Of a stretch of 22,665 nucleotides of DNA, positions 15,688-22,665 are shown one piece after another. Numbering within the stretch: position 1 is the first letter of the stretch; the number at the start of each line of letters is the position of its first letter. Both the position numbers and the translations under genes were made by a program. The DNA is from Rhodospirillales bacterium. Lineage in GTDB: Bacteria; Pseudomonadota; Alphaproteobacteria; Rhodospirillales; JABHCV01. The stretch is from contig JADHSW010000017.1 in the NCBI GenBank assembly GCA_016776705.1, forward strand, positions 1 through 22,665, in the 5' to 3' direction. The notes below the pieces were generated by a model, which saw only the letters and a program-made list of their open reading frames with translations, made no database searches and had not been told where the DNA came from.

Positions 15688-16440
15688 TTATGCCCCGCCC
15701 AGATAGGCTTCAATTACCTTTTCATTGTTACGGATATCTTCCGGCGTCCCCTGAGCCAACACCACGCCAAAATTCAAAACGGTCAAATGGTGGCATAACC
15801 CCATGACGGCTTTCATGTCATGTTCAACGAGAACTAGGGTAATGCCGGACTCCTGCACCTTCCGGGTCAGGTCCATCATATGATTAGTCTCTTCCGGGTT
15901 CATGCCGGCAAACGGCTCGTCCATCAGCATGATTTTGGGTTCGGAAACAAGCGCGATCGATAAGGCCAATGCACGCTGTGACCCCAACGGCAATTCCGAG
16001 GCATACTGATCCTTGCGGTCACTCAAGCCCATGAAATCAAGGACTTCCATTACCTTTTCGCTAGCTGCCTCTTGCTTTTTTTGGTCCAACCCCAGGACAG
16101 CAGAAAAAATATCTGTTCGTCCCTTGATGTGAGAACCAACCAGAGCATTTTCAAAAACAGTCATTTCCTGAAAAAGGGTTGTTTCCTGAAACGTGCGCAC
16201 AATGCCCATTTCTGAAATGGTGTGAGGCGGCTTTCCTTCTATGTTTTCTCCCCGGTAAACGATGTTGCCACTGGTCGGAGTATAAAAACCTGCGATATTT
16301 TTGAACATCGTGCTTTTGCCGGCACCGTTGGGGCCAATCAGGCCGCGAATTTCGCCCTCTTCAACCTGAAAGCTGACATCATTCAGTGCCGTCAACCCAC
16401 CAAACTGTTTCGTAACATTTTTGATTTCTAAAATTGCCAT
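15688..16440 (-). CDS. livG: Branched-chain amino acid-type ABC transporter ATPase (LivG)
   Basis: This is a 250-residue ATPase beginning MAILEIKNVTKQFGGLTAL; the frame is open to a TTG at 16452, but the ATG at 16440 gives the usual N-terminus. Motifs are Walker A GPNGAGKST, the LivG-style stretch GIVRTFQETTLFQEMTVFEN, and Walker B IMLMDEPFAGMNPEE with the LivG-typical PFAGMNP. The signature region reads ASELPLGSQRALALSIAL, where the canonical LSGG is PLGS, a relaxation often seen in LivG-type subunits. It pairs with LivF. It lies 20 bases after livM. Confidence 0.95.
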   Translation of the reverse strand: MAILEIKNVTKQFGGLTALNDVSFQVEEGEIRGLIGPNGAGKSTMFKNIAGFYTPTSGNIVYRGENIEGKPPHTISEMGIVRTFQETTLFQEMTVFENALVGSHIKGRTDIFSAVLGLDQKKQEAASEKVMEVLDFMGLSDRKDQYASELPLGSQRALALSIALVSEPKIMLMDEPFAGMNPEETNHMMDLTRKVQESGITLVLVEHDMKAVMGLCHHLTVLNFGVVLAQGTPEDIRNNEKVIEAYLGGA

Positions 16441-16460
16441 GTGATTCTTCAATTACAGTT

Positions 16461-17447
16461 CTATTGGTCCGTTAACGGGGGTTCATGTGGCGTAGATCCA
16501 ACGCCAAACCATGATCTTAGCCTTCCCGGAATACTCTCCAGCCCCAGGGGCAAAAACAAAACCGAAAGAATAAGCACGGCACCATAAATCGCCGGACGCA
16601 AGACTTCGAAAGTTCTGATCGATTCATCAAAAACAGTGAGAACGATGACACCAATAATGGGGCCATAAAACTTGTTATATCCACCGACAATCACCCAGAT
16701 CAAAATAAACACCATGAAACCGATACCCATTTGATTTGGGCTCACGCTTCCCAGGTAATGAACCTTCAGCCCGCCAGCAAGACCAACGAAAAAGGATCCG
16801 ACGATGAAAGCGAGCGCGCGGTACCGCCAGGCATTGACGCCCACGGATTCAGCCAGCGGCGCTTTCCAGTGAATAGCGTGCAATGTCAAGCCAACACGAG
16901 AGTTTTCTATGCGATACAGTATGAACAAGCACACTGATACGATGAATAAGCTCAGATAGTAGTATGGAATTGGATCAATAAAATCGATGCCCCATAGGAT
17001 CGGCGCTTCAACACCTCTTAAACCACCGGTACCCCCAAATACACCGACAAATTCAATCCATGTCAGGCGAATGGCTTCCCCGGCCGCGAACGATCCTATC
17101 AGGAAATAAAACTGCGTCATGCGCAATAGCGGGAAACATAACAGGGCTGCGATCAGGGCAGCCGCCCCACCGGCGAAGGGTAATGTAAACCACATATCCA
17201 GCCCGAAATGGATGAATAGCAATGACGCCGTATAGGCCCCCACGCCCATCATCACGGCATGAATAAGTGACCACTCACCGGTAAGCGTAACGAGCCGATA
17301 ACTGCAGACAACCAGAACATTGATCGTCAGATAAATGAGCAAGTCCTGGTGATAAAATTTCAAAAAATGAGGAGTCGCCAACAGGGCGGCCAGAAGAATG
17401 GCGGCCCAGACAACATTTTGAACTGTGAGAATGTTTTTCTTATTCAC
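16461..17447 (-). CDS. livM: Branched-chain amino acid-type ABC transporter permease (LivM)
   Basis: This is a 328-residue inner-membrane permease with about ten hydrophobic stretches. The LivM-type core GEWSLIHAVMMGVGAYTASL and the cytoplasmic coupling region SRVGLTLHAIHWKAPLAESV...AFIVGSFFVGLAGGL identify the family. The start is a GTG at 17447 that overlaps the livH stop by eight bases, with GGGAG and GAGAG upstream, so translation is coupled to livH. It forms the channel with LivH. Confidence 0.93.
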   Translation of the reverse strand: MNKKNILTVQNVVWAAILLAALLATPHFLKFYHQDLLIYLTINVLVVCSYRLVTLTGEWSLIHAVMMGVGAYTASLLFIHFGLDMWFTLPFAGGAAALIAALLCFPLLRMTQFYFLIGSFAAGEAIRLTWIEFVGVFGGTGGLRGVEAPILWGIDFIDPIPYYYLSLFIVSVCLFILYRIENSRVGLTLHAIHWKAPLAESVGVNAWRYRALAFIVGSFFVGLAGGLKVHYLGSVSPNQMGIGFMVFILIWVIVGGYNKFYGPIIGVIVLTVFDESIRTFEVLRPAIYGAVLILSVLFLPLGLESIPGRLRSWFGVGSTPHEPPLTDQ

Positions 17448-18309
17448 TTACTCTCACTCCCATAATGCCTGACGGCTTCACAATCAAAACAACCACCATC
17501 AATATCAGTCCACAAATTGTTGCAATCGTTCCGCCGAAATAAACGGTCATGAAGGTATGAAGCATGGCGTATAAAACTGCGGCCAGCACAGCCCCCAACA
17601 AGCTCCCAACGCCGCCAACGATCGTAACAATAAAGGCAGTGATGATAACGTTGTGTCCCATGTGGGGATTGATGTTGGTAAGGGGCGCGACAAGCCCGCC
17701 GGCCAACCCGGCCAGGGCGGCGCCTACGCCAATGGCGATGATGGAAATTCGATTGCTGTTAATTCCCTGTAATGACGCGGCCTCCCTGTCCTGCGCAACG
17801 GCACGCAATGCCCAGCCAAATTTACTACGGGTCAGGAAAAACCACAGGGTGCCAAGTGCCGTGACAGAAATCAAAAGGCTGAAAACTCTTTGGTAGGGAA
17901 TTCGAAGAAACTCGAACAAAACCAGTGTGCCTTCGAAAGGTGGCGGCACCTGTTTTGAAGGACCATCGCCGCCAACAAGTGTCGCTGCAACCTGAAGAAT
18001 AAAAAGAACCCCGATGGAACAAATCAGGCCTGCAAGCGGGTCAGATCGGGTCGGTCGGAAAAGGAACCTTTCCATAAGCAACCCAATAATCGTAACCAAA
18101 ATTATCGCGACCATGATGGCAGGGATATAACCCAGGCCATATTGCGCGTGTAGCAGCCAGATCGTAAAGGCGCCAACCATAACAAGCTCACCATGGGCAA
18201 AGTTGACGACGCCCATAACACCAAAGATAAGCACCAGACCAACTGCAAACAGGGCAAAAAATCCGCCCTGGATTAGCCCGTTCACAATGGATAGGAGAAA
18301 CAACTCCAT
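17440..18309 (-). CDS. livH: Branched-chain amino acid-type ABC transporter permease (LivH)
   Basis: This is a 289-residue permease with about eight membrane segments. Family features are GLIQGGFFALFAVGLVLIFG, VMGVVNFAHGELVMVGAF and the coupling helix LRAVAQDREAASLQGI. The ATG at 18309 has AGGG eight bases upstream; a TTG immediately before it is less likely. It is separated from the binding-protein gene by 182 bases that contain a strong hairpin, a common arrangement that lets the binding protein be made in excess. Confidence 0.94.
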   Translation of the reverse strand: MELFLLSIVNGLIQGGFFALFAVGLVLIFGVMGVVNFAHGELVMVGAFTIWLLHAQYGLGYIPAIMVAIILVTIIGLLMERFLFRPTRSDPLAGLICSIGVLFILQVAATLVGGDGPSKQVPPPFEGTLVLFEFLRIPYQRVFSLLISVTALGTLWFFLTRSKFGWALRAVAQDREAASLQGINSNRISIIAIGVGAALAGLAGGLVAPLTNINPHMGHNVIITAFIVTIVGGVGSLLGAVLAAVLYAMLHTFMTVYFGGTIATICGLILMVVVLIVKPSGIMGVRVSE

Positions 18310-18411
18310 CAAAATACCCTAATGACAAATTTGTTGAAAATAATACTGCCCATTCGAGATATAACCACAGATCAGGGATTTTCTGCGCAAGCTTGCTCAA
18401 GGGCCGGTTGA

Positions 18412-18440
18412 TTTCCGCTGCGGTGTCACCGCAGCGGAAA
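18412..18440 (-). terminator. Strong hairpin between binding-protein gene and livH
   Basis: TTTCCGCTGCGG and CCGCAGCGGAAA form a perfect 12-bp stem with a 5-base loop. There is no uridine run after it on the minus strand, so attenuation by partial termination or protection of the upstream message is more likely than full termination. Confidence 0.7.
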
Positions 18441-18491
18441 ATCTCCCAGATCTGTTAAGCCAGATTTCCTGGCTCAACTGTTGCTTTCACG

Positions 18492-19763
18492 TTATCCGGT
18501 GATCCGAAGGCCGTGAGACTTCATGTACTTGGCAAGAACAGCAGCATGTTTATCCAACCAACCTGACACACTTCTGTATTCCTGAATTCTTGCCTTGCCA
18601 TCCTGAACAACAACAACGGGCCAGCGACCAACGACAACACTATCGCGGCCCCAGAACTCTTTGCCCCACCACCTGCCTTCACCAAAGACAAATTCCGGGT
18701 TTTTGTTGCTTCTCAATGCCTTGAGCACTTCAGTTGGCTCAACACTGCCAGCCGCTTTTGCGCCTTCAATCCAGTTCAGCAAATTAGCAGGATATTCCCA
18801 GGCAACCGCAGACCAGTCATTAGGATGATCTTTTCTGAATTTCGCATCAAAATCACCCGGATTCGGGAAATTGATGCCCTTTTCATTTAGCTTTGGATCA
18901 TCAAAATCCGGGAACTGAAAGATCGTGCCATTGACGAATTCTTTGCTCGTTTTAGCGATAATTTCGTCATAATAATCCAGCGTGCAGGAGATGATCTTTC
19001 CCTTATAGCCTTGATGATAAAGCTGTTCCATCAATGGTGTGCAATAGAAACTTGTCGCCATGCAGAAGACATCTGGATTTTTCGCCAGTACCGAGCTGAC
19101 GATCGGTGCAAAGTCAGTGACATCAAAACCATGCAGGTTGATATCAACCACTTCAATACCGGCAACCTCGAAAGCAGCCTGATATGTTGCAGCGGACTGC
19201 AGGCCATATTCCGCATCATTATTCGTAACAATTGCGGCGGTTTTGACTTCAGGATGATGCTGGGCCAACCATTCAACACCCGTGACATTATATAGAGGGT
19301 GAGATTCAGATGTTGCGATCAGGTATTCAGTATCAGGGGTGATATCGCTGGCCAGCAGCGTTGTGGTCAGGATTTTTTTACGATCAGCCCATGGCATGAC
19401 GGCGCCAACGGTAGAGCCGCCAAGCATCATGACCATTTTGACATCGCTTTCCGATACCATCTGCTTGTAGCCCTGAACTGCTTTTTCGATATCGTAGCCG
19501 TGATCATAGGAAACTATTTCTATGGCGTAATTCTGATCGCCAATATTTACTCCGCCAGCAGCATTGATATCGTCAACGACAACCTGGCAACCATACAGCC
19601 CGGGCAAGCCCCATGGCGCGTAATCGCCGGTCATCGGGATATTCATCCCAATTTTAACTGTTTTCTGCCCTGCGGCAAAAACCCGCGAGGGTAAACCTGT
19701 GCTGGCAATAAGCGCACCCGCAGCAGTATTGCGCACAAAATCTCTTCGTGAAATTCCCATCAT
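18492..19763 (-). CDS. HAAT-family ABC transporter substrate-binding protein with Tat signal
   Basis: This is a 423-residue periplasmic binding protein of the LivK / type I fold. Residues 1-31 form a twin-arginine signal (SRRDFV at 5-10, hydrophobic AAGALIASTGLP, cleavage near VFAAG). The mature part begins KTVKIGMNIPMTGDYAPWG. Tat export suggests folding before export. GGGAGAA precedes the tandem ATGATG start (19763 or 19760). Late landmarks FQFPDFDDP, FGEGRWWGK and WPVVVVQDGKARI are shared with the second binding protein at 20907-22190. It is the first gene of the transporter operon. The ligand is unknown; proximity to an amine dehydrogenase operon suggests a methylated amine or its precursor. 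Confidence 0.93.
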   Translation of the reverse strand: MMGISRRDFVRNTAAGALIASTGLPSRVFAAGQKTVKIGMNIPMTGDYAPWGLPGLYGCQVVVDDINAAGGVNIGDQNYAIEIVSYDHGYDIEKAVQGYKQMVSESDVKMVMMLGGSTVGAVMPWADRKKILTTTLLASDITPDTEYLIATSESHPLYNVTGVEWLAQHHPEVKTAAIVTNNDAEYGLQSAATYQAAFEVAGIEVVDINLHGFDVTDFAPIVSSVLAKNPDVFCMATSFYCTPLMEQLYHQGYKGKIISCTLDYYDEIIAKTSKEFVNGTIFQFPDFDDPKLNEKGINFPNPGDFDAKFRKDHPNDWSAVAWEYPANLLNWIEGAKAAGSVEPTEVLKALRSNKNPEFVFGEGRWWGKEFWGRDSVVVGRWPVVVVQDGKARIQEYRSVSGWLDKHAAVLAKYMKSHGLRITG

Positions 19764-20113
19764 TTTCTCCCTATTGTTTTTTTAGGTCTCTATTTGAACC
19801 AACGGCAACAACCACATAGAACCAAATCATGATCAATTTTATCCGAATTGGGATTAGATAGTACCAATAGCTGATACATTTGTAAACTAATCGCAAAAAA
19901 TATTGGTACCATTGTTCTATTGCTGCATTTTATCAATTCAATATACTGTTTTTATTATATTTTTTATTTATAAGAAAAACCAAATACAATGCGCCTGTGG
20001 TGTTTTTGGTTGATTTTGGTCTGGTCGCCAGCTAGTCTTGTTTTGACGTGACTGTTAAGTTGGGGCGTTTATTATAGACTTTGATTCAACAATGATTCGG
20101 GGAGCTACCTTTC
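19764..20113. promoter_or_regulatory. Divergent control region between transporter operon and gntR
   Basis: This 350-bp AT-rich gap has no plausible gene. It contains the inverted pair of ATTGGTAC boxes (19860-19911), CCCAATTC on the minus strand at 19845-19852, and a TATAAT on the minus strand at 19954-19959 upstream of those boxes. The regulator's GGGGAG site is at the right end. The arrangement fits repression of the transporter by the adjacent GntR protein. Confidence 0.5.
19860..19911. promoter_or_regulatory. Paired ATTGGTAC boxes, candidate GntR operators
   Basis: GTACCAATA at 19861-19869 and TATTGGTAC at 19901-19909 are a perfect 9-bp inverted pair, and the second copy extends to the palindrome TGGTACCA (19904-19911). 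A third copy, AATTGGTACC, is upstream of the dehydrogenase gene. They lie between a TATAAT and the binding-protein start, where a repressor could act. Confidence 0.45.
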
Positions 20114-20878
20114 GTGCCAAAGACAACAACCAGTGCAATTACCCCCCCATGGGAATCCGGGGAAGAGGTACAGCAGCTTGTTACCCAGGCTGTTAAAACA
20201 CTGGCCAACAATCTGTTCGAGCGCGTTATTTCATCATTTTATTCTTATGGAACCCGCCTTCCTGCAGAACGCCATATCGCCGAAGAGTTCAATTATTCAA
20301 GAAATACCGTCCGACAGGCGCTGGATCTTCTGGAAAGTCATAATGTTATTTCAAGACGCCCGGGCAGTGGAAGCTTTGTCATTTTCAGGATCCCTAATCC
20401 GAAAGAAAAAACCGAGGCAAATGAGGATTTGCTTGATGAAAATCTTGCTGAAATTACCAGCCCGCTGGAATTAAATGTTGCACGCAGCATTTTTGAACCT
20501 GAAATGGTTCGTCTGGCCACAATTAACATGACTGCCCGAGACATCTCAAATCTGAAGGTTGTTCTTGAAAACCTGGAAACAGTCACAACAAATGCCAAGG
20601 ATTTTGCTCATTGGGATGAGAAGTTTCACATGGCCATAGCCGAAGGGACACATAACCCCCTGCTTATTGCCATCAACAACCTTATCAGCCACGTCAGACG
20701 TCACGCCCACTGGTCAACTAGCAAAGATCTGACACTTTCGCCTAATCGAATTCGAGTTTATCAGAAAATGCACAGATCAATATACGAGGCGCTGGAAGCC
20801 CGTGACATTGAAACTGTTGTTGAATTCACCAAATTACACATGACCGAAGTCCAGCGTGATCTGATGCATGACACCTGA
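20114..20878 (+). CDS. GntR-family transcriptional regulator, FCD subfamily
   Basis: This is a 254-residue regulator starting at GTG 20114, with GGGGAG nine bases upstream. The winged helix (about 30-95) contains RLPAERHIAEEFNYSRNTVR and the wing SRRPGSGSFVIF. The FCD domain (about 115-250) shows DEKFHMAIAEGTHN, HRSIYEALEARD and a later KLHM, the usual metal-site spacing. It is divergent from the transporter operon and convergent with the second binding-protein gene. Likely targets are the transporter and, judging from shared boxes, the dehydrogenase operon. It differs clearly from the other GntR protein at 592-1281. Confidence 0.93.
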   Translation: MPKTTTSAITPPWESGEEVQQLVTQAVKTLANNLFERVISSFYSYGTRLPAERHIAEEFNYSRNTVRQALDLLESHNVISRRPGSGSFVIFRIPNPKEKTEANEDLLDENLAEITSPLELNVARSIFEPEMVRLATINMTARDISNLKVVLENLETVTTNAKDFAHWDEKFHMAIAEGTHNPLLIAINNLISHVRRHAHWSTSKDLTLSPNRIRVYQKMHRSIYEALEARDIETVVEFTKLHMTEVQRDLMHDT

Positions 20879-20899
20879 CTGTTAGGTGTTTTTATTAAG

Positions 20900-20914
20900 C
20901 GGGACCTTATCCCG
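20900..20914. terminator. Short hairpin at convergent gene ends
   Basis: CGGGA, a 5-base loop and TCCCG, followed by TTTCTC on the plus strand, lie 21 bases after the gntR stop and overlap the stop codon of the convergent binding-protein gene. It is a small terminator candidate for the regulator. Confidence 0.35.
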
Positions 20915-22190
20915 TTTCTCCCAGTGATGATCGATTCTTCTGGTCCCACATTTGGCCCATATCCCGCATGTGCCTGACCATTCCCTCGCCGTGCTTGTCC
21001 CACCATGATGTGACAGATTTAAACGCCGCAATTCGTGCCTTTCCGTCACGAATCACAACAACGGGCCAATCACCAACCAGGGCATTATCGATACCAAACA
21101 ACTGCTTTCCCCACCAGCGGGCTTCGCCAAAGGCATGTTTGGCCCCGCCGCCTGCTTTCATGGCTGCAAGTGCCGATAATGGTTCGAAAGTACCGGCGCG
21201 CATGATGGCTTCTTTCCATAGCTCCAAAATAGATACGTATTCCCATGACACAGCGGTCCACATACCTGGATATCGGTGATTAAACTCTTCAAAGAACTCG
21301 TTGGGATTGGTGAAGTTAACTTTAGTGTCATTCAAGGCGGGATCATCGAAATCTGGAAACTGGAAAACAAACCCCTCCATGAATTCCTTGCTCGTTTCAT
21401 CAATCAACTGCTTGTAATTATCACATGTGCAAGACAGGATTTGTCCCTTAAAGCCCTGGCGATAAGCTTCCTTGGTAAGGGCATGCACAAACGGCTCGTA
21501 GGCCGTATCCCAACAAAGAATATCAGGATTTGTGCTGAGCATATCCTTGATAATCGTTTTGAAATCGACCGTTGTGACCGGGAATAAAATTTCTTTGACC
21601 AGATCAATTTCTGCTGCTTCAAACGCCGCCCTATAAGTTGCAACAGACGGCATACCAAGGGAATCGTTTTGTGCACACATGGCCACGGTTCTTAATTCGG
21701 GTTGGTTTTCCTTCAACCATTCAACAGCCGTTACGTTGTATATCGGGTGCACTTCGCAAGGGGCAATTATATAGGGCGTATTGGGAGAGAGATCACTGGG
21801 CAGCAACGTTGAAACAAGCATCTTGCGACGATTGATAACTTCCTGAACGGCTGGAACCAAAGTGTCCCCCCCCAGCATCATGATAAACTGTACGTTATCT
21901 TCGGTAATTAGCTTTTTGATACCTGACAGGGCTTTATCGGGGTTGTATTCGTTATCATAGGGGACGATTTCGATTTTATAGAGTTCTCTGCCAATCTTTA
22001 TTCCGCCAAGCCGATTAATCCAGCCTGCCCAGATCAGGCATCCATTCAGGCCTGGCTCGCCCCACGAAGAAACGTTTCCGCTTAACGGAGCAAGAAAACC
22101 AACCTTGATTATTTTTGATGCGCCAAGGTCCATTCTCGGCATGGTTGCCGATACAGATAAGCCAACAGCACTTCCAGATGCGCTCGTCAT
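20907..22190 (-). CDS. Second HAAT-family substrate-binding protein, no clear signal peptide
   Basis: This is a 427-residue paralogue of the binding protein at 18492-19763, sharing FVFQFPDFDDPALN, FGEARWWGKQLFG, WPVVVIRDGKARI and the same domain order. The mature-like part starts at KIIKVGFLAPLSGNVSSWG (about residue 26). The preceding 25 residues (MTSASGSAVGLSVSATMPRM) look like the hydrophobic and cleavage part of a signal peptide without the basic or twin-arginine segment. In-frame codons upstream read WSWFDKF and then hit TAA, with no start codon and no ribosome-binding site. Either the N-terminus has been damaged or translation starts unusually. No permease or ATPase genes accompany it, so it may feed the adjacent transporter or act as a sensor. 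Confidence 0.85.
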   Translation of the reverse strand: MTSASGSAVGLSVSATMPRMDLGASKIIKVGFLAPLSGNVSSWGEPGLNGCLIWAGWINRLGGIKIGRELYKIEIVPYDNEYNPDKALSGIKKLITEDNVQFIMMLGGDTLVPAVQEVINRRKMLVSTLLPSDLSPNTPYIIAPCEVHPIYNVTAVEWLKENQPELRTVAMCAQNDSLGMPSVATYRAAFEAAEIDLVKEILFPVTTVDFKTIIKDMLSTNPDILCWDTAYEPFVHALTKEAYRQGFKGQILSCTCDNYKQLIDETSKEFMEGFVFQFPDFDDPALNDTKVNFTNPNEFFEEFNHRYPGMWTAVSWEYVSILELWKEAIMRAGTFEPLSALAAMKAGGGAKHAFGEARWWGKQLFGIDNALVGDWPVVVIRDGKARIAAFKSVTSWWDKHGEGMVRHMRDMGQMWDQKNRSSLGETG

Positions 22191-22514
22191 AAATTTATCA
22201 AACCAAGACCATTACTGTTTAAAACGTCATATCAGTTTATCACGATAAGAAATATATCAAGCAAAGGGTTAAGAAATGCATTCGTAACTGTTTTGCTTCG
22301 TTGGCCTCAATGAGGTCTTTCTTCATCCTACTGCTTTATTACTTAGAAATTTGATTGTCTATAGGGATAGTGCCTATTTGACCCAATTCCAACCATTTTA
22401 TAAAAAATGCACCATTTTCGGTATGTTACCACTGAATTTCGACTTCCAAATATCTGTATTGTTTAGTAAGCACAAAAGAAGAAGGCCTTTGCCCCAAACA
22501 ATGAAAGATTAAGC
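22191..22514. promoter_or_regulatory. Divergent region upstream of second binding protein and C26 peptidase
   Basis: This is a 324-bp AT-rich region without a gene. It contains CCTCAATGAGG (22305-22315), the second copy of the 19-bp element (22383-22401) and GGTATGTTACC (22420-22430). A possible plus-strand sigma-70 promoter is TTGACC (22378-22383), 17 bases, TAAAAA (22401-22406), whose spacer is covered by the 19-bp element. Confidence 0.5.
22383..22401 (+). repeat. 19-bp element, copy 2
   Basis: CCAATTCCAACCATTTTAT matches 13965-13983 at 18 of 19 positions. It lies about 193 bases upstream of the second binding protein and 114 bases upstream of the plus-strand peptidase-like gene, overlapping a candidate promoter of the latter. 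Confidence 0.6.
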
Positions 22515-22665
22515 ATGGTCCGCACAAAGCCCATCATTGGTGTATCGAGCAGCTTCCATGATTTTGGTGATTACCAGGGCGTTGGCTTCCATCGACCCAT
22601 TGTACGCACCGGGGGCATTCCTCTTATTCTCCCCCGCGCAGAAGGATCACTGGATGATCTGCTTG
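22515..22665 (+). CDS. Peptidase C26 / class-I glutamine amidotransferase-like protein, N-terminal fragment
   Basis: Only the first 50 codons are in the window and the frame is open to the edge. MVRTKPIIGVSSSF, then GGIPLILPRAEGSLDDLL, matches the start of the gamma-glutamyl hydrolase (PuuD-like) family, which begins with PLIGI and has AGG-P-LP about 40 residues later. The catalytic Cys and His would lie beyond the edge. PuuD cleaves gamma-glutamylated amines; such chemistry would fit an amine-degrading locus, but a fragment this short cannot settle it. The ATG at 22515 has only a weak AAAGA upstream. Confidence 0.65.
   Translation, partial: MVRTKPIIGVSSSFHDFGDYQGVGFHRPIVRTGGIPLILPRAEGSLDDLL

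Noticed and set aside
14975..19763. Calling the transporter leucine/isoleucine/valine-specific
   Set aside because: The Liv family transports many ligands and nothing in the sequence fixes the substrate; the gene symbols denote family only.
1..22665. CRISPR arrays, tRNA or rRNA genes, insertion sequences, prophage or integration sites
   Set aside because: I saw no regularly spaced repeats, no transposase or integrase motifs, and no cloverleaf-like sequence in the intergenic regions.

Overview
The window looks like a catabolic gene neighbourhood from an alphaproteobacterium. That placement is an inference from moderate G+C, GTG/TTG starts, FCD-type GntR regulators, a Tat-exported branched-chain-type binding protein and the gene families present; no rRNA or tRNA is present to confirm it. 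The theme is methylated-amine and one-carbon metabolism. Almost all genes lie on the minus strand. The exceptions are a two-gene plus-strand block (2390-4331), a TPR protein, a GntR regulator and a partial peptidase at the right edge.

Left block (1-4331). A minus-strand set reads PanB-like protein, GntR regulator, then a 4Fe-4S protein cut by the left edge. It is divergent from a plus-strand pair, an MtaA/UroD-type methyltransferase followed by a DehI-family (2-haloacid dehalogenase fold) protein. The PanB-like protein has lost two of the three metal ligands of true ketopantoate hydroxymethyltransferase, so it is unlikely to be a housekeeping panB.

Central block (4356-13849, minus). Transcription order is: trimethylamine dehydrogenase-like flavoprotein, a 1058-residue fusion (NarI-like membrane domain + two 4Fe-4S clusters + CCG domain + complete ETF beta), ETF alpha, GcvT/DmdA-like folate-dependent transferase, EamA permease, MetF-like protein. 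A coherent reading is that the dehydrogenase oxidatively removes a methyl group. Electrons would pass through an ETF whose beta subunit is built into a membrane Fe-S protein and on to quinone. The GcvT-like and MetF-like proteins would handle the carbon on tetrahydrofolate. The membrane-tethered ETF is the most unusual feature of the window.

Right block (14229-22665). A TPR-like protein converges on a complete HAAT/Liv ABC transporter (binding protein, two permeases, two ATPases, all minus). A divergent FCD-GntR regulator follows, then a second, paralogous binding protein without a recognisable signal peptide, and the start of a class-I glutamine-amidotransferase-like (peptidase C26) gene. 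Short sequence motifs (ATTGGTAC boxes and a 19-bp near-identical element) recur in the upstream regions of the dehydrogenase, the transporter and the second binding protein, which suggests co-regulation. No CRISPR array, insertion sequence, integrase or RNA gene was seen.
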